Shown one piece after another: positions 8,785-16,541 of a stretch of DNA of 64,000 nucleotides; the first letter of the stretch is position 1; each line of letters begins with the position of its first letter. The stretch is from Fodinibius salipaludis (GTDB taxonomy: Bacteria > Bacteroidota > Rhodothermia > Balneolales > Balneolaceae): contig NZ_NSKE01000011.1 in NCBI RefSeq assembly GCF_002287075.1, positions 1 to 64,000 on the forward strand, given 5' to 3'. The position numbers and the translations under genes were made by a program. The notes beneath the pieces were generated by a model. The model saw only the letters and a list, made by a program, of their open reading frames with translations. It did no database searches and was not told the origin of the DNA.

Positions 8785-8985
8785 ATGGAAAAGTTGGCAA
8801 TAGAAAAAATGGAACAAATAGAAGGCGGTAATAAAGACGCGATATTAGGAGGTGCATGTGGATATGCAACCCTTATTGGAATAGGTGTAGCTGGTGCAGC
8901 TACTGGTGGAATAGGTACTGCTGCTGGAATTGCAATCGCAGGGCCAGCATGTGCGGCTGCTGTTGCTGGAGTTGTAGCTACGTAA
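8785..8985 (+). CDS. Double-glycine-leader peptide A (bacteriocin-like)
   Basis: 66 residues. The first 15 (MEKLAIEKMEQIEGG) fit the double-glycine leader pattern: Leu at -12, Met at -7, Ile at -4, GG at -2/-1. Cleavage would release a 51-residue core rich in Gly and Ala with Cys25 and Cys56 (precursor numbering) and GxxxG steps at 22-26, 37-41 and 44-48, a pattern of helices packing in membranes. The core is almost uncharged, unlike typical cationic bacteriocins. An AAGAGG site lies 7 bases before the ATG. The C39 exporter downstream is the expected protease. Function as toxin, signal or partner of peptide B is inference. Confidence 0.8.
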   Translation: MEKLAIEKMEQIEGGNKDAILGGACGYATLIGIGVAGAATGGIGTAAGIAIAGPACAAAVAGVVAT

Positions 8986-9029
8986 ATCCTATCTTCATAT
9001 TTTTAATTCTAATTAAAAATTATTTGATT

Positions 9030-9218
9030 ATGAATACTTTAAGTAAACAACAGATGACACAACTTAGTGGTGGTGATATGTGGGATTTTGTAGATGGCGG
9101 TTGTGCAGTATTTGCGGTTGGTACTGTACTATCTGGCGGTGCTGCTGCTGCTAATCCTGTAGGGGGTACTATCGCAGCTGGTTGTGCTGCTAGACAAGCA
9201 TATAAAGCCTTTAGTTAA
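9030..9218 (+). CDS. Double-glycine-leader peptide B (bacteriocin-like)
   Basis: 62 residues. The leader MNTLSKQQMTQLSGG has the same length and key positions (Leu4, Met9, Leu12, Gly14-Gly15) as peptide A. The 47-residue core starts DMWDFVDGG and has Cys25 and Cys52; Cys25 aligns exactly with Cys25 of peptide A. The middle is Gly/Ala-rich and hydrophobic, the end more polar (RQAYKAFS). A longer reading frame begins upstream at 8856 but its first 58 codons are Trp/Cys-rich antisense-like sequence overlapping peptide A, so the ATG at 9030 is chosen. The pair suggests a two-peptide system. Confidence 0.8.
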   Translation: MNTLSKQQMTQLSGGDMWDFVDGGCAVFAVGTVLSGGAAAANPVGGTIAAGCAARQAYKAFS

Positions 9219-9240
9219 AAATAGGTTAACCATTTATATA

Positions 9241-9275
9241 TCTAATCGGGGGGGATTTGCCTCCGATTAGATTTT
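9241..9275 (+). terminator. Hairpin attenuator between peptide genes and transporter genes
   Basis: Arms TCTAATCGGGGG (9241-9252) and CCTCCGATTAGA (9260-9271) pair over 12 bases with one G-T pair around a 7-base loop, followed by TTTT. It ends only 7 bases before the ATG of the next gene. A partial terminator here would let the two peptides be made in excess of the membrane proteins; it could also restrict ribosome access to that ATG. Confidence 0.75.
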
Positions 9276-9278
9276 ATT

Positions 9279-9920
9279 ATGTATACATTATTTTTTCTTT
9301 TAAAAAAAAGAATTAAATATATATTCGGTAAACAGAGATTACTTTCAACCTTATTTTATTTTTTATTTGTTTGGCTTCCATCTTTAGTTGCTGGCATAAT
9401 TGGAGGGATTAGTTTAGCTAGATTTGAGGTCGGACTTAATGTAGGTTTTTTAGTGTTATCTGCTGTATTCATTAGTTTTATCAATGTCTTTATTAAAACT
9501 AATATTGGATATATAGTAAGGTCTTACCTAGTACTACCAATATCCAAAAAAGTTATTGCTGTTGAACTTATTTTATCTGAGTTATTTAGAGTCCTAAATA
9601 TCGTTTTTTTTGTTTTCACCTCTTCTTATTTTATATCTATATATAATAATTTATTAACAAATTTAATACTCTCCATTCTCTTGTTTGTTTTTATATCTGT
9701 GCTATCAATTTCATTTCGAATATTGGTTAACAGATCTAGTTTGCATTTTGTTACAATTCTATTAATCGTCGGCTTTACATTTTTGTTAAATTATATTACA
9801 AATACATCTTTATTATATATTTCATTTTATAGGGTAATGCTCATAACAATATTAGCTGGGGGAGTTTTTTTCTTATTTAAAAAAGTAATTTTAAAAGGAT
9901 TTTATTTGGAATATTTGTAA
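9279..9920 (+). CDS. ABC-type membrane protein, N-terminal half (DUF5687-like)
   Basis: 213 residues with about six membrane spans and very A+T-rich codons. The segment IVRSYLVLPISKKVIAVELI after the second pair of spans resembles the LPI-(K)-K loop of DUF5687-type permeases of Bacteroidota, which are normally about 490 residues. This protein and the next together would give one such protein (446 residues). The next gene begins one base after its stop in another frame, each with its own ATG. With the ATPase downstream it should form an ABC transporter, perhaps for immunity to or export of the peptides. The family match is from memory and tentative. Confidence 0.65.
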   Translation: MYTLFFLLKKRIKYIFGKQRLLSTLFYFLFVWLPSLVAGIIGGISLARFEVGLNVGFLVLSAVFISFINVFIKTNIGYIVRSYLVLPISKKVIAVELILSELFRVLNIVFFVFTSSYFISIYNNLLTNLILSILLFVFISVLSISFRILVNRSSLHFVTILLIVGFTFLLNYITNTSLLYISFYRVMLITILAGGVFFLFKKVILKGFYLEYL

Positions 9921-9921
9921 G

Positions 9922-10623
9922 ATGAATAAAATGAGCTGGTTATATATTAAAGTGCTATTCAGAAATAAGCGTGCTGTTTTTCAACCTATTAATATTGTTA
10001 TATTTTTTTATATAGGTTTATTTCAATTTGTAGTTGGTGCTGAAAACAATTTATTAATACAGGAAGTGTTAGGGTATTCTCTAGCTATAATTTCAACAGG
10101 TTTATTTTTTACACTACACTCTTATAGATTAGTCAGCATAAATTTTGATGCACTTTCTGTTTGGCCCATCTCATATTCTTCAATAAATCTATCTGTTTGG
10201 TTAATAAGTTTTTATATATCAACTCTTATATTTTTATCCGGTTTTTTGGTATTAGTATTTCTTAACAAATCACTAATATTTGATTTACTTTCATGTTATT
10301 TATTTACCATTGGTGTTTCAAATGTTGCCTATTTAGCTCTCGCTATCCAAGAAGAAAAAAGGTACGATCCTTCTCTAAGTGCTTTTAGTACAAAAGGATC
10401 TAGAGTTAGCCACCCATTTATTAATAATGCAGTCACATTATGTTTAGGGTTATTTGTTTTTTTAGTAAAAATGTTGAGCAATTGGTTCGGAGGTTATCTT
10501 TTTTGGTTTCTTATGAGTTCCGCTGGAGTTGTGGGTTTATTGCTTAATCCAATATTGTTAAAAAAAGTAGATGAGTTTGTTTTGCAACGGAGTTATTTAA
10601 TGAAAGAGGGGTTTAGAAAATAA
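9922..10623 (+). CDS. ABC-type membrane protein, C-terminal half (DUF5687-like)
   Basis: 233 residues with six or so hydrophobic segments. A conserved-looking polar loop (about 135-165, QEEKRYDPSLSAFSTKGSR) separates two membrane groups, and the end LQRSYLMKEGFRK resembles the C-terminus of DUF5687 permeases. Its stop overlaps the ATG of the ATPase gene by one base (TAATG), so the two are translationally coupled. It is read as the second half of a split permease with the gene before it. A+T content is well above the flanking chromosome, which suggests horizontal transfer. Confidence 0.65.
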   Translation: MNKMSWLYIKVLFRNKRAVFQPINIVIFFYIGLFQFVVGAENNLLIQEVLGYSLAIISTGLFFTLHSYRLVSINFDALSVWPISYSSINLSVWLISFYISTLIFLSGFLVLVFLNKSLIFDLLSCYLFTIGVSNVAYLALAIQEEKRYDPSLSAFSTKGSRVSHPFINNAVTLCLGLFVFLVKMLSNWFGGYLFWFLMSSAGVVGLLLNPILLKKVDEFVLQRSYLMKEGFRK

Positions 10624-11321
10624 TGACAATATATTTTAACAACGTAACAAAAACCTATAAGGATTTTTCTTTATCAATTCCAGAATTACATATAAAAACT
10701 GGCGAAGTTGTAAAACTATTTGGAAAAAATGGGGCAGGAAAAACAACTCTGCTTCGTTTGATAGTTGATCTTGTTGAGGTAGAAAACGGTATTGTGACTA
10801 TAGATGGTATGGAGACTTCAAAAACGGCAGCCTGGAAGAAGTCTACAGCATGTTTTTTGGATGATTCATTTTTGATAAAGTATCTTGAAGTGCAGGAATA
10901 TTATAAACTACTTTATAATTTTTATAGTATTCCTTCAAAAAGTGCTTCGGAAGTCAATGAACTAGCAGGTAACTTTTTAGATATGTATTCATTAAAAGAT
11001 AAGAGAATAGAAAATTTGTCAACTGGTAATCAAGTAAAGGTAGGGGTTTTAGGCACTTTATTAGTTGAACCAAAATTACTTATTCTAGATGAACCAATTG
11101 CAAATCTTGATCCAGAATCTAGAATAATACTTATATCGTTGTTAAAAAGATATAAAGCAAATAATGATTGTACAATAATATTATCAAGTCATGACCTTAA
11201 TGTTACAAACAGAATAACTGGCAGATCTATTATATTAGATAATGGGGCGATTAAATATGATCAATATGATCAAAAAAATAATCTGGAAAAAATCCAACAA
11301 CACTTTAATAATAGTTTATAG
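10623..11321 (+). CDS. ABC transporter ATP-binding protein
   Basis: 232 residues, one nucleotide-binding domain: Walker A GKNGAGKTT (34-42), signature LSTGN (132-136, in place of LSGGQ), Walker B KLLILDEP (151-158) and the switch His190. The Q-loop position is occupied by LDDSFL, with no Gln visible. It is coupled to the preceding membrane proteins and should power them. In peptide loci such a separate ABC system usually protects the producer; the C39 exporter downstream is a better candidate for secretion. That division of labour is inference. Confidence 0.9.
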   Translation: MTIYFNNVTKTYKDFSLSIPELHIKTGEVVKLFGKNGAGKTTLLRLIVDLVEVENGIVTIDGMETSKTAAWKKSTACFLDDSFLIKYLEVQEYYKLLYNFYSIPSKSASEVNELAGNFLDMYSLKDKRIENLSTGNQVKVGVLGTLLVEPKLLILDEPIANLDPESRIILISLLKRYKANNDCTIILSSHDLNVTNRITGRSIILDNGAIKYDQYDQKNNLEKIQQHFNNSL

Positions 11322-11352
11322 TATTTGATTTTTATTTTTCAGTTATATTTTT

Positions 11353-12033
11353 ATGGTTGGTATGATAAATCATTTATTTGATAGAATGAAAATTTCTATT
11401 AACCGATGTAACGGTTGGATAATATTCAGTATAGTAGTTTTTATATATTTATTGTTTTCTGTAATAATCGATCAGTATATCTTTGGCAAAGAGGTGTATA
11501 TTCGCAGTTTTTCTGACCAGCTTACGCAGGAAAGCCTTGAAGCGATGTTAGGTTTTCAGGAACGTTACTGGTGGTTTGGCTATGTATTCACCCCCTTGTT
11601 ACTTCTTATAAAACTGTCCTTTGCAACCGTTTGTATCAGTATTGGCACTGTTTTATCAAACGTAGAGTTCCACTTTAAAAATATTTTTAAAGTGGTCCTT
11701 TTGGCTGAAGTAGTTTTTATTGTGGCACAGACTTTGTACTTAGTTAACCTTTCTTTTCACTTAGATACCCTTACTTTGGAAACAGCTTCTAATTACTATC
11801 CTTTAACAATTCTAAGCTATTTTGGTACCGAAAATGTGGTACAGTGGCTGCAATACCCGCTCCAAACCTTAAACCTGTTTGAGGTTGCTTATATAGTTGT
11901 TATCAGTTGGCTGCTTTCGAAGCAGTGGAAGGAAGATTTTGCGGAGAGCATGTTAGTTGTTTTACCGTCTTATGCAACGGGGCTTATTCTGTGGCTGGTG
12001 TTTGTAGCTTTTATAACCCTGCAAGTGAGCTGA
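11353..12033 (+). CDS. Five-span membrane protein of unknown function
   Basis: 226 residues, not recognised as a named family. Predicted spans at about 22-42, 75-100, 112-130, 168-185 and 205-224; the loop between spans 1 and 2 is polar (YIRSFSDQLTQESLEAMLGF) and the one before span 4 is aromatic. Base composition rises in G+C compared with the three genes before it, so the locus is a mosaic. By position it may be an immunity or maturation factor for the peptides, but nothing in the sequence proves this. Confidence 0.7.
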   Translation: MVGMINHLFDRMKISINRCNGWIIFSIVVFIYLLFSVIIDQYIFGKEVYIRSFSDQLTQESLEAMLGFQERYWWFGYVFTPLLLLIKLSFATVCISIGTVLSNVEFHFKNIFKVVLLAEVVFIVAQTLYLVNLSFHLDTLTLETASNYYPLTILSYFGTENVVQWLQYPLQTLNLFEVAYIVVISWLLSKQWKEDFAESMLVVLPSYATGLILWLVFVAFITLQVS

Positions 12034-12174
12034 TTTTAGTGAGCAGTTATACAGTGACAGTGTGACAAGGTACAAGAAGCAGGATGCAAGAATTCAAAAT
12101 TCATCGAGCGCTGATGACTTTTCTAATCAATAACTTAACTACTCTTACTTTCGACTTTAGACTCAAAAATAATC

Positions 12175-12693
12175 ATGAAACGGAAACTGGCTTTTATTTT
12201 TCTACTGTTTATTATAGGTGCTATTGGTTACCTGGGATTCTCAATTTATGATCAACTGCAAGAAAAACAGGTTGTTAAAGAACGCATAGCACAAGTACCT
12301 GAGTTTACAGCTATTGGCTTGGATGGCAGGGTTATTCAAAGTAATAACTTTGTAAGAAAAGCTCCTTTTATTCTTACCTACTTTAATACCGGATGCGAGT
12401 TTTGTCGGGCAGAGATACGCAGCATAAAAAGTCACAGATCATTGCAAGAACGTGCTATGATTTATCTGATCTCCGATGAGCCTGCCAGGGTTTTGAAACA
12501 ATTTAGGAACAAACTTGAGTTGGATTCGCTACAGAAGATAAAAGTACTACAGGATTCCACTGCCGAAGTTAAAGAATTGTTTGGGGTAAAAGGAGTGCCA
12601 AATACATTTGTATATAACCGAGAGGGCAAGCTACTGAAGAACTTTCAGGGTGAAACTAAGGCTGAAATACTGTACAAGTTGGTGAAGAAATAA
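12175..12693 (+). CDS. Membrane-anchored TlpA/thioredoxin-like protein
   Basis: 172 residues. An uncleaved N-terminal anchor (about 5-25) is followed by a thioredoxin fold facing the periplasm: active site CEFC (Cys74, Cys77) after YFNTG, and the cis-Pro loop VPNTF (Pro142). It should make, reduce or shuffle disulfides. Because both peptide cores of this locus have two cysteines and a MauE-like protein is encoded nearby, I infer a role in their disulfide formation. The 141 bases before it contain only degenerate repeat words. Confidence 0.8.
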   Translation: MKRKLAFIFLLFIIGAIGYLGFSIYDQLQEKQVVKERIAQVPEFTAIGLDGRVIQSNNFVRKAPFILTYFNTGCEFCRAEIRSIKSHRSLQERAMIYLISDEPARVLKQFRNKLELDSLQKIKVLQDSTAEVKELFGVKGVPNTFVYNREGKLLKNFQGETKAEILYKLVKK

Positions 12694-12802
12694 GCCATGG
12701 ATCTGTACGGATTAGAAATGGATTTCTCGTGCTTCCGTGCTTGGGTGGTTTGTATGATTTGCCCTAAGAAACAGAAATTTTAAGAGCAATCAAGTTGTCG
12801 AG

Positions 12803-14998
12803 ATGTGGGATAATAACTCAAATTTAAAAAAGAGAGCCAAAGAAGCATTTGTACGTCAGCAAGACCAGTCGGATTGTGGTGTGGCTTGTCTGTTAAGTGT
12901 CATTAATTTTTTAGGCGGAACTTCGAAGCTGGAACGTCTTAGGGAGTTGAGTGGTACCAGTAAACAGGGTACAACCTTACTGGGTTTATATCAATCCGCA
13001 GATAAAGTAGGCTTAAAAGCGGAGGCTTACGAAGCCGATTTGGAAAATCTTAAAAAACAGACCGATCCCTGCATTCTACATATTGTTAAAGATGAACGCC
13101 TGCAGCATTATATTATTTTTTACGGCATTAAAGATGGGCAGTTTATTATTAGCGACCCGGCCGAAGGGGTGAAGCTGGTATCACCAAAGGAGATTGAAAA
13201 GCTCTGGAAAAGCAAGGCATTGTTGTTACTAAAACCTGGAGAAGATTTCACCACTGTTGATGAAAAGAAAAAATACCAGTGGCAATGGATCAAACAACTG
13301 ACAAAAGAAGATCTGAATATCTTGAGCCTGGCCTTGGTACTGGGAATTTTTGTATCAGTGTTGAGTTTAGCTACGGCTATTTTTTCTCAAAAGTTAATTG
13401 ATGAAATACTGCCGGGAGAAGACACCTTAAAATTATTTGTAGGGCTTGGTCTTCTTGCATTCCTACTTTTTGCTAAGAGCGGACTTTCCTATGTGCGACA
13501 GCTTTTTTTAATTCGTCAGAGCCGGGATTTTAATAACCGTATTATTAATACCTTTTACAGTTCACTATTAAAATTGCCGGTTCCCTTTTTCTTTAATAGA
13601 AAAACGGGCGACCTTATTGCCCGAATGAACGATACACGTCGACTGCAACGTACGATCACCTATATTTTTAGTGAAGTAATGATAGATGTGCTACTTATTA
13701 TAGTAGCCTCTGTTTTTATTATGACTTATTCAATTAATCTGGGTTTTTTTGTACTGCTTAGTGTGCCCCTGTTTTTTCTACTGACCTGGCAATATAATGA
13801 GCCTATACTGAAAGGTCAGCAAGATGTAATGAAGGCGCATTCAGCCAATGAAAGTAATTACGTGGATACGATACAAGGCATTGCAACAATTAAAACCGGG
13901 AATCGAGAACCCTTTTTTTCCAAGATTACTAAAAAGATCTATGGTTTTTTTCAGGATCAGATATTTGATCTTGGAAAAGTGGGAATAAAGTTTACCTTTT
14001 GGGCTGATATTATCAGTGCATTTTATATGGTCGGGGTGCTGGGCATTTCTTCTATGTTGGTTCTGCAAGATGAGCTATTAGTTGGGGCATTAGTGGCTAT
14101 TTTTCAGATGAGTAGTCAGCTTATTCCTTCTGCTAACCGGCTTGCTTTAACAAATATCAGACTGCAGGAAGCAAGAGTTGCTTTTGATCGGATGTATGAG
14201 TTCACCTCCTTAGAACCGGAATACAACAAAAAACCGGAAATAAAGAATAAGTTAGAGAATGACAAAGTTGAAAGTATTCACGTATCTGATTTATCATTCC
14301 GATTTCCCGGGCGCAGTCCTTTATTAAAGGATATTTCGTTTGCTGTTGAGAAAGGAGAAATGATTGCTCTGCTGGGGGAAAGTGGCTGCGGAAAGACAAC
14401 AATGTTGCAGATTTTACAACGTTTTTACGAACCGGAAAGTGGAAGCTTAAAAATTAATGAAAATATAGGATGGGGAGAACTGTCAGTTAAAAGCTGGCGG
14501 AATCACCTTGCTTCTGTTCCGCAGGATATTAAAATATTTAGCGGCACTTTGTTGGATAATATCTGTTTGGGAGATGTACAGGAAGAAGACGTTGAACAAG
14601 TTATTGAATTTTGTAAAGAGTATGGTTTTAGTAAATACTTTGAGGAATTTCCTCAGCAGTACGCAACTATATTGGGAGAAGAAGGAACAAACATTTCAGG
14701 AGGACAACAGCAGCTGGTTGCGTTGGCTCGTGCACTATATCAAGAACCGGACTTGTTATTACTCGATGAGGCGACGTCAGCAATGGACCGTGAAACGGAA
14801 CAGGGTATGCTTCAAATGTTAATGGAGTCTAAAAAAGAAATGGGGATAATTTTAGTTACTCATCGTATTAAGAGTGTTAAATTAGCTGATCGAATTTATA
14901 TTCTTAATGAGGGTAAAATTACGGAGCAAGGAAGTCCTCAGGAGTTAGCTACGGGACAAAATTTGTTCTCCCGTTCTCTGGAGGAGTTATCAGTATAG
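12803..14998 (+). CDS. Peptidase-containing ABC transporter (C39 peptidase, PCAT type)
   Basis: 731 residues in three parts. Residues 15-150: C39 peptidase with oxyanion Gln19, catalytic Cys25 (QDQSDCGVACL), His102 and Asp118, all present. About 165-440: six-span ABC exporter membrane domain. About 480-731: ATPase with Walker A GESGCGKTT near 525, signature NISGGQQQL near 630 and Walker B LLLLDEATSAMD near 651. Such proteins cut leaders after GG while exporting the core, matching peptides A and B. No HlyD-like adaptor or outer-membrane channel is encoded here, so any such partner must come from elsewhere. Confidence 0.95.
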   Translation: MWDNNSNLKKRAKEAFVRQQDQSDCGVACLLSVINFLGGTSKLERLRELSGTSKQGTTLLGLYQSADKVGLKAEAYEADLENLKKQTDPCILHIVKDERLQHYIIFYGIKDGQFIISDPAEGVKLVSPKEIEKLWKSKALLLLKPGEDFTTVDEKKKYQWQWIKQLTKEDLNILSLALVLGIFVSVLSLATAIFSQKLIDEILPGEDTLKLFVGLGLLAFLLFAKSGLSYVRQLFLIRQSRDFNNRIINTFYSSLLKLPVPFFFNRKTGDLIARMNDTRRLQRTITYIFSEVMIDVLLIIVASVFIMTYSINLGFFVLLSVPLFFLLTWQYNEPILKGQQDVMKAHSANESNYVDTIQGIATIKTGNREPFFSKITKKIYGFFQDQIFDLGKVGIKFTFWADIISAFYMVGVLGISSMLVLQDELLVGALVAIFQMSSQLIPSANRLALTNIRLQEARVAFDRMYEFTSLEPEYNKKPEIKNKLENDKVESIHVSDLSFRFPGRSPLLKDISFAVEKGEMIALLGESGCGKTTMLQILQRFYEPESGSLKINENIGWGELSVKSWRNHLASVPQDIKIFSGTLLDNICLGDVQEEDVEQVIEFCKEYGFSKYFEEFPQQYATILGEEGTNISGGQQQLVALARALYQEPDLLLLDEATSAMDRETEQGMLQMLMESKKEMGIILVTHRIKSVKLADRIYILNEGKITEQGSPQELATGQNLFSRSLEELSV

Positions 14999-15088
14999 GG
15001 CTAATTTGTTGAAACCTATATAATAATAGAAAGATTATTAGGAAAGATGTCAGAAAATGGGGGCGTTTTATATAAATTGCTGAAACGC

Positions 15089-15550
15089 TTATATAGATGC
15101 TTTATCTGATATTTTTGGTTTCGAAGTAGAAAGCAAGTATGCTATAATAATTAAAGCTATTAGTATTAAATTTCTAAGCAGGGTAAATTCCAGTCCCGAT
15201 GCAAAACCAAAAGCGCCAAAGCAGCCGCAATTTTCTACTGACATCCCCTGAAAATAAAAGTAGGATAGCACAGAAGAGAAGCTGATGAGCATAGCTAACG
15301 TGCCTGACAGAGCCCATTTTAAAAATTTATTCCAGATTAGAAATACAGCCAGCACGAGTTCAATAATGGATGTTGCAATTACAATAGCAGTTGCGTACTC
15401 AATGAGCCAGTAAAATTCGGTAGCCAGCAGTTCTACCAGATATCGGGCATCGGAGCCGCTGATGAGTTTTCCTATTCCTGAAATCAAGAATAGAATACCC
15501 AAGAGTAAACGAATAACTGTTATTGCTTTACTGAGATATGATTTATTCAT
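15089..15550 (-). CDS. MauE/DoxX-like membrane protein
   Basis: 153 residues with four spans (about 8-25, 47-70, 78-100, 122-142). ENCGCFGAFG (Cys108, Cys110) is the CxCFG motif of the MauE-like branch of the DoxX family, thought to pass electrons or disulfides to a periplasmic thioredoxin. It runs convergently to the C39 exporter, 90 bases away, so it has its own promoter. Together with the TlpA-like protein it would make a thiol-oxidation pair for the cysteine-containing peptides; this link is inferred from gene order. Confidence 0.8.
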   Translation of the reverse strand: MNKSYLSKAITVIRLLLGILFLISGIGKLISGSDARYLVELLATEFYWLIEYATAIVIATSIIELVLAVFLIWNKFLKWALSGTLAMLISFSSVLSYFYFQGMSVENCGCFGAFGFASGLEFTLLRNLILIALIIIAYLLSTSKPKISDKASI

Positions 15551-15629
15551 TGCAGAACTTATTCTTAATGGAATGCTACTGAGATTCTAAATGTAATAGC
15601 TTCATACGAATAAAAAAGAAAAAATATTT

Positions 15630-16526
15630 ATGAAGATTTTAATAACGGGCGGTACCGGATTTGTCGGATCTTATTTGCGAACATTGCTGCTTCAAGATGG
15701 ACATTTTTTAACTATTGTGAGTAGGTCTCCTAAAGAATATGAGGATGAAACGGCAAAAAATCAGCAATTTGTTTCTTGGGATGACAATCTTGTGCCGGAA
15801 ATGGAGAAAGCAGATGCGGTCATAAACCTGGCAGGGTCCTCGATATTTGGAACCCGATGGACCGCCGAAGTGAAAGAGAAGATCTATAACAGTCGCATTG
15901 AATGTACAGAACAGTTGGTGGAAGCTGTTAAGGGTGCGGAAAATCCTCCGTCGGTAATGATTTCTGCTTCGGGAGCTGACTATTATGAACCAGCTGGCGA
16001 TACGGTATTGGATGAGTCTGCTCCGGCCGGAGACAGCTTCTTATCTAAAGTATGTGTGGACTGGGAAAAGGCTGCCCAACCGGTGACCGAATACGGGGTT
16101 CGTCTGGCCAATCCGCGTATTGGCGTTGTGCTCGAAAAAGACGGTGGCGCTTTGGAACAGATGTTAATGCCGTTCAAGTTTTTTGTGGGCGGACCACTTG
16201 GCAGCGGTAAGCAATATTTTCCGTGGATTCATATGCTGGATTTGTGCCGTGGGTTAATATTTCCTCTGCAAAATGATAAAATTGAAGGTCCCTATAATTT
16301 AAATGCCCCCAATCCGGTGACGATGAATGAATTTGCAAGTGAGTTGGCTTCACAATTGCATCGACCGTCACTGTTTAGAGTGCCGGAATTTGTGTTGGAT
16401 ATTGTCTTAGGAGAAGCTGCAAATCCCGTAATAACAAGCAAGCGCATGCAGCCGAAAAAGCTACAGCAACACGGATTTGAGTTTAAGTTTGGTTACCTGC
16501 GACAGGCCTTAGGGGATGTCCTGTAA
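15630..16526 (+). CDS. TIGR01777-type NAD(P)-dependent epimerase (SDR39U1/YfcH family)
   Basis: 298 residues. N-terminal Rossmann motif ILITGGTGFVGSYL, the INLAGSSIFGTRWT segment after strand 4, and SASGADYYEP with the YfcH-type active-site region. The C-terminal part (HRPSLFRVPEFVLDIVLGEAA, then KRMQPKKLQQHGF) matches the DUF1731 tail. The substrate of this family is unknown; the old name cell-division inhibitor is not well supported. It restores the normal chromosomal composition after the accessory block. Confidence 0.88.
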   Translation: MKILITGGTGFVGSYLRTLLLQDGHFLTIVSRSPKEYEDETAKNQQFVSWDDNLVPEMEKADAVINLAGSSIFGTRWTAEVKEKIYNSRIECTEQLVEAVKGAENPPSVMISASGADYYEPAGDTVLDESAPAGDSFLSKVCVDWEKAAQPVTEYGVRLANPRIGVVLEKDGGALEQMLMPFKFFVGGPLGSGKQYFPWIHMLDLCRGLIFPLQNDKIEGPYNLNAPNPVTMNEFASELASQLHRPSLFRVPEFVLDIVLGEAANPVITSKRMQPKKLQQHGFEFKFGYLRQALGDVL

Positions 16527-16541
16527 CTGTGGCTATTACTC

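Noticed and set aside
8856-9029. Upstream extension of peptide B, rich in Trp and Cys
   Set aside because: It overlaps peptide A in another frame; the Trp/Cys richness is what a shifted Gly/Ala sequence gives. The double-glycine leader begins exactly at 9030.
15063-15088. Short GCGTTT/AAACGC hairpin between the C39 exporter and the MauE-like gene
   Set aside because: Only a 6-base stem with a 14-base loop and no T-tract; too weak to call a terminator.
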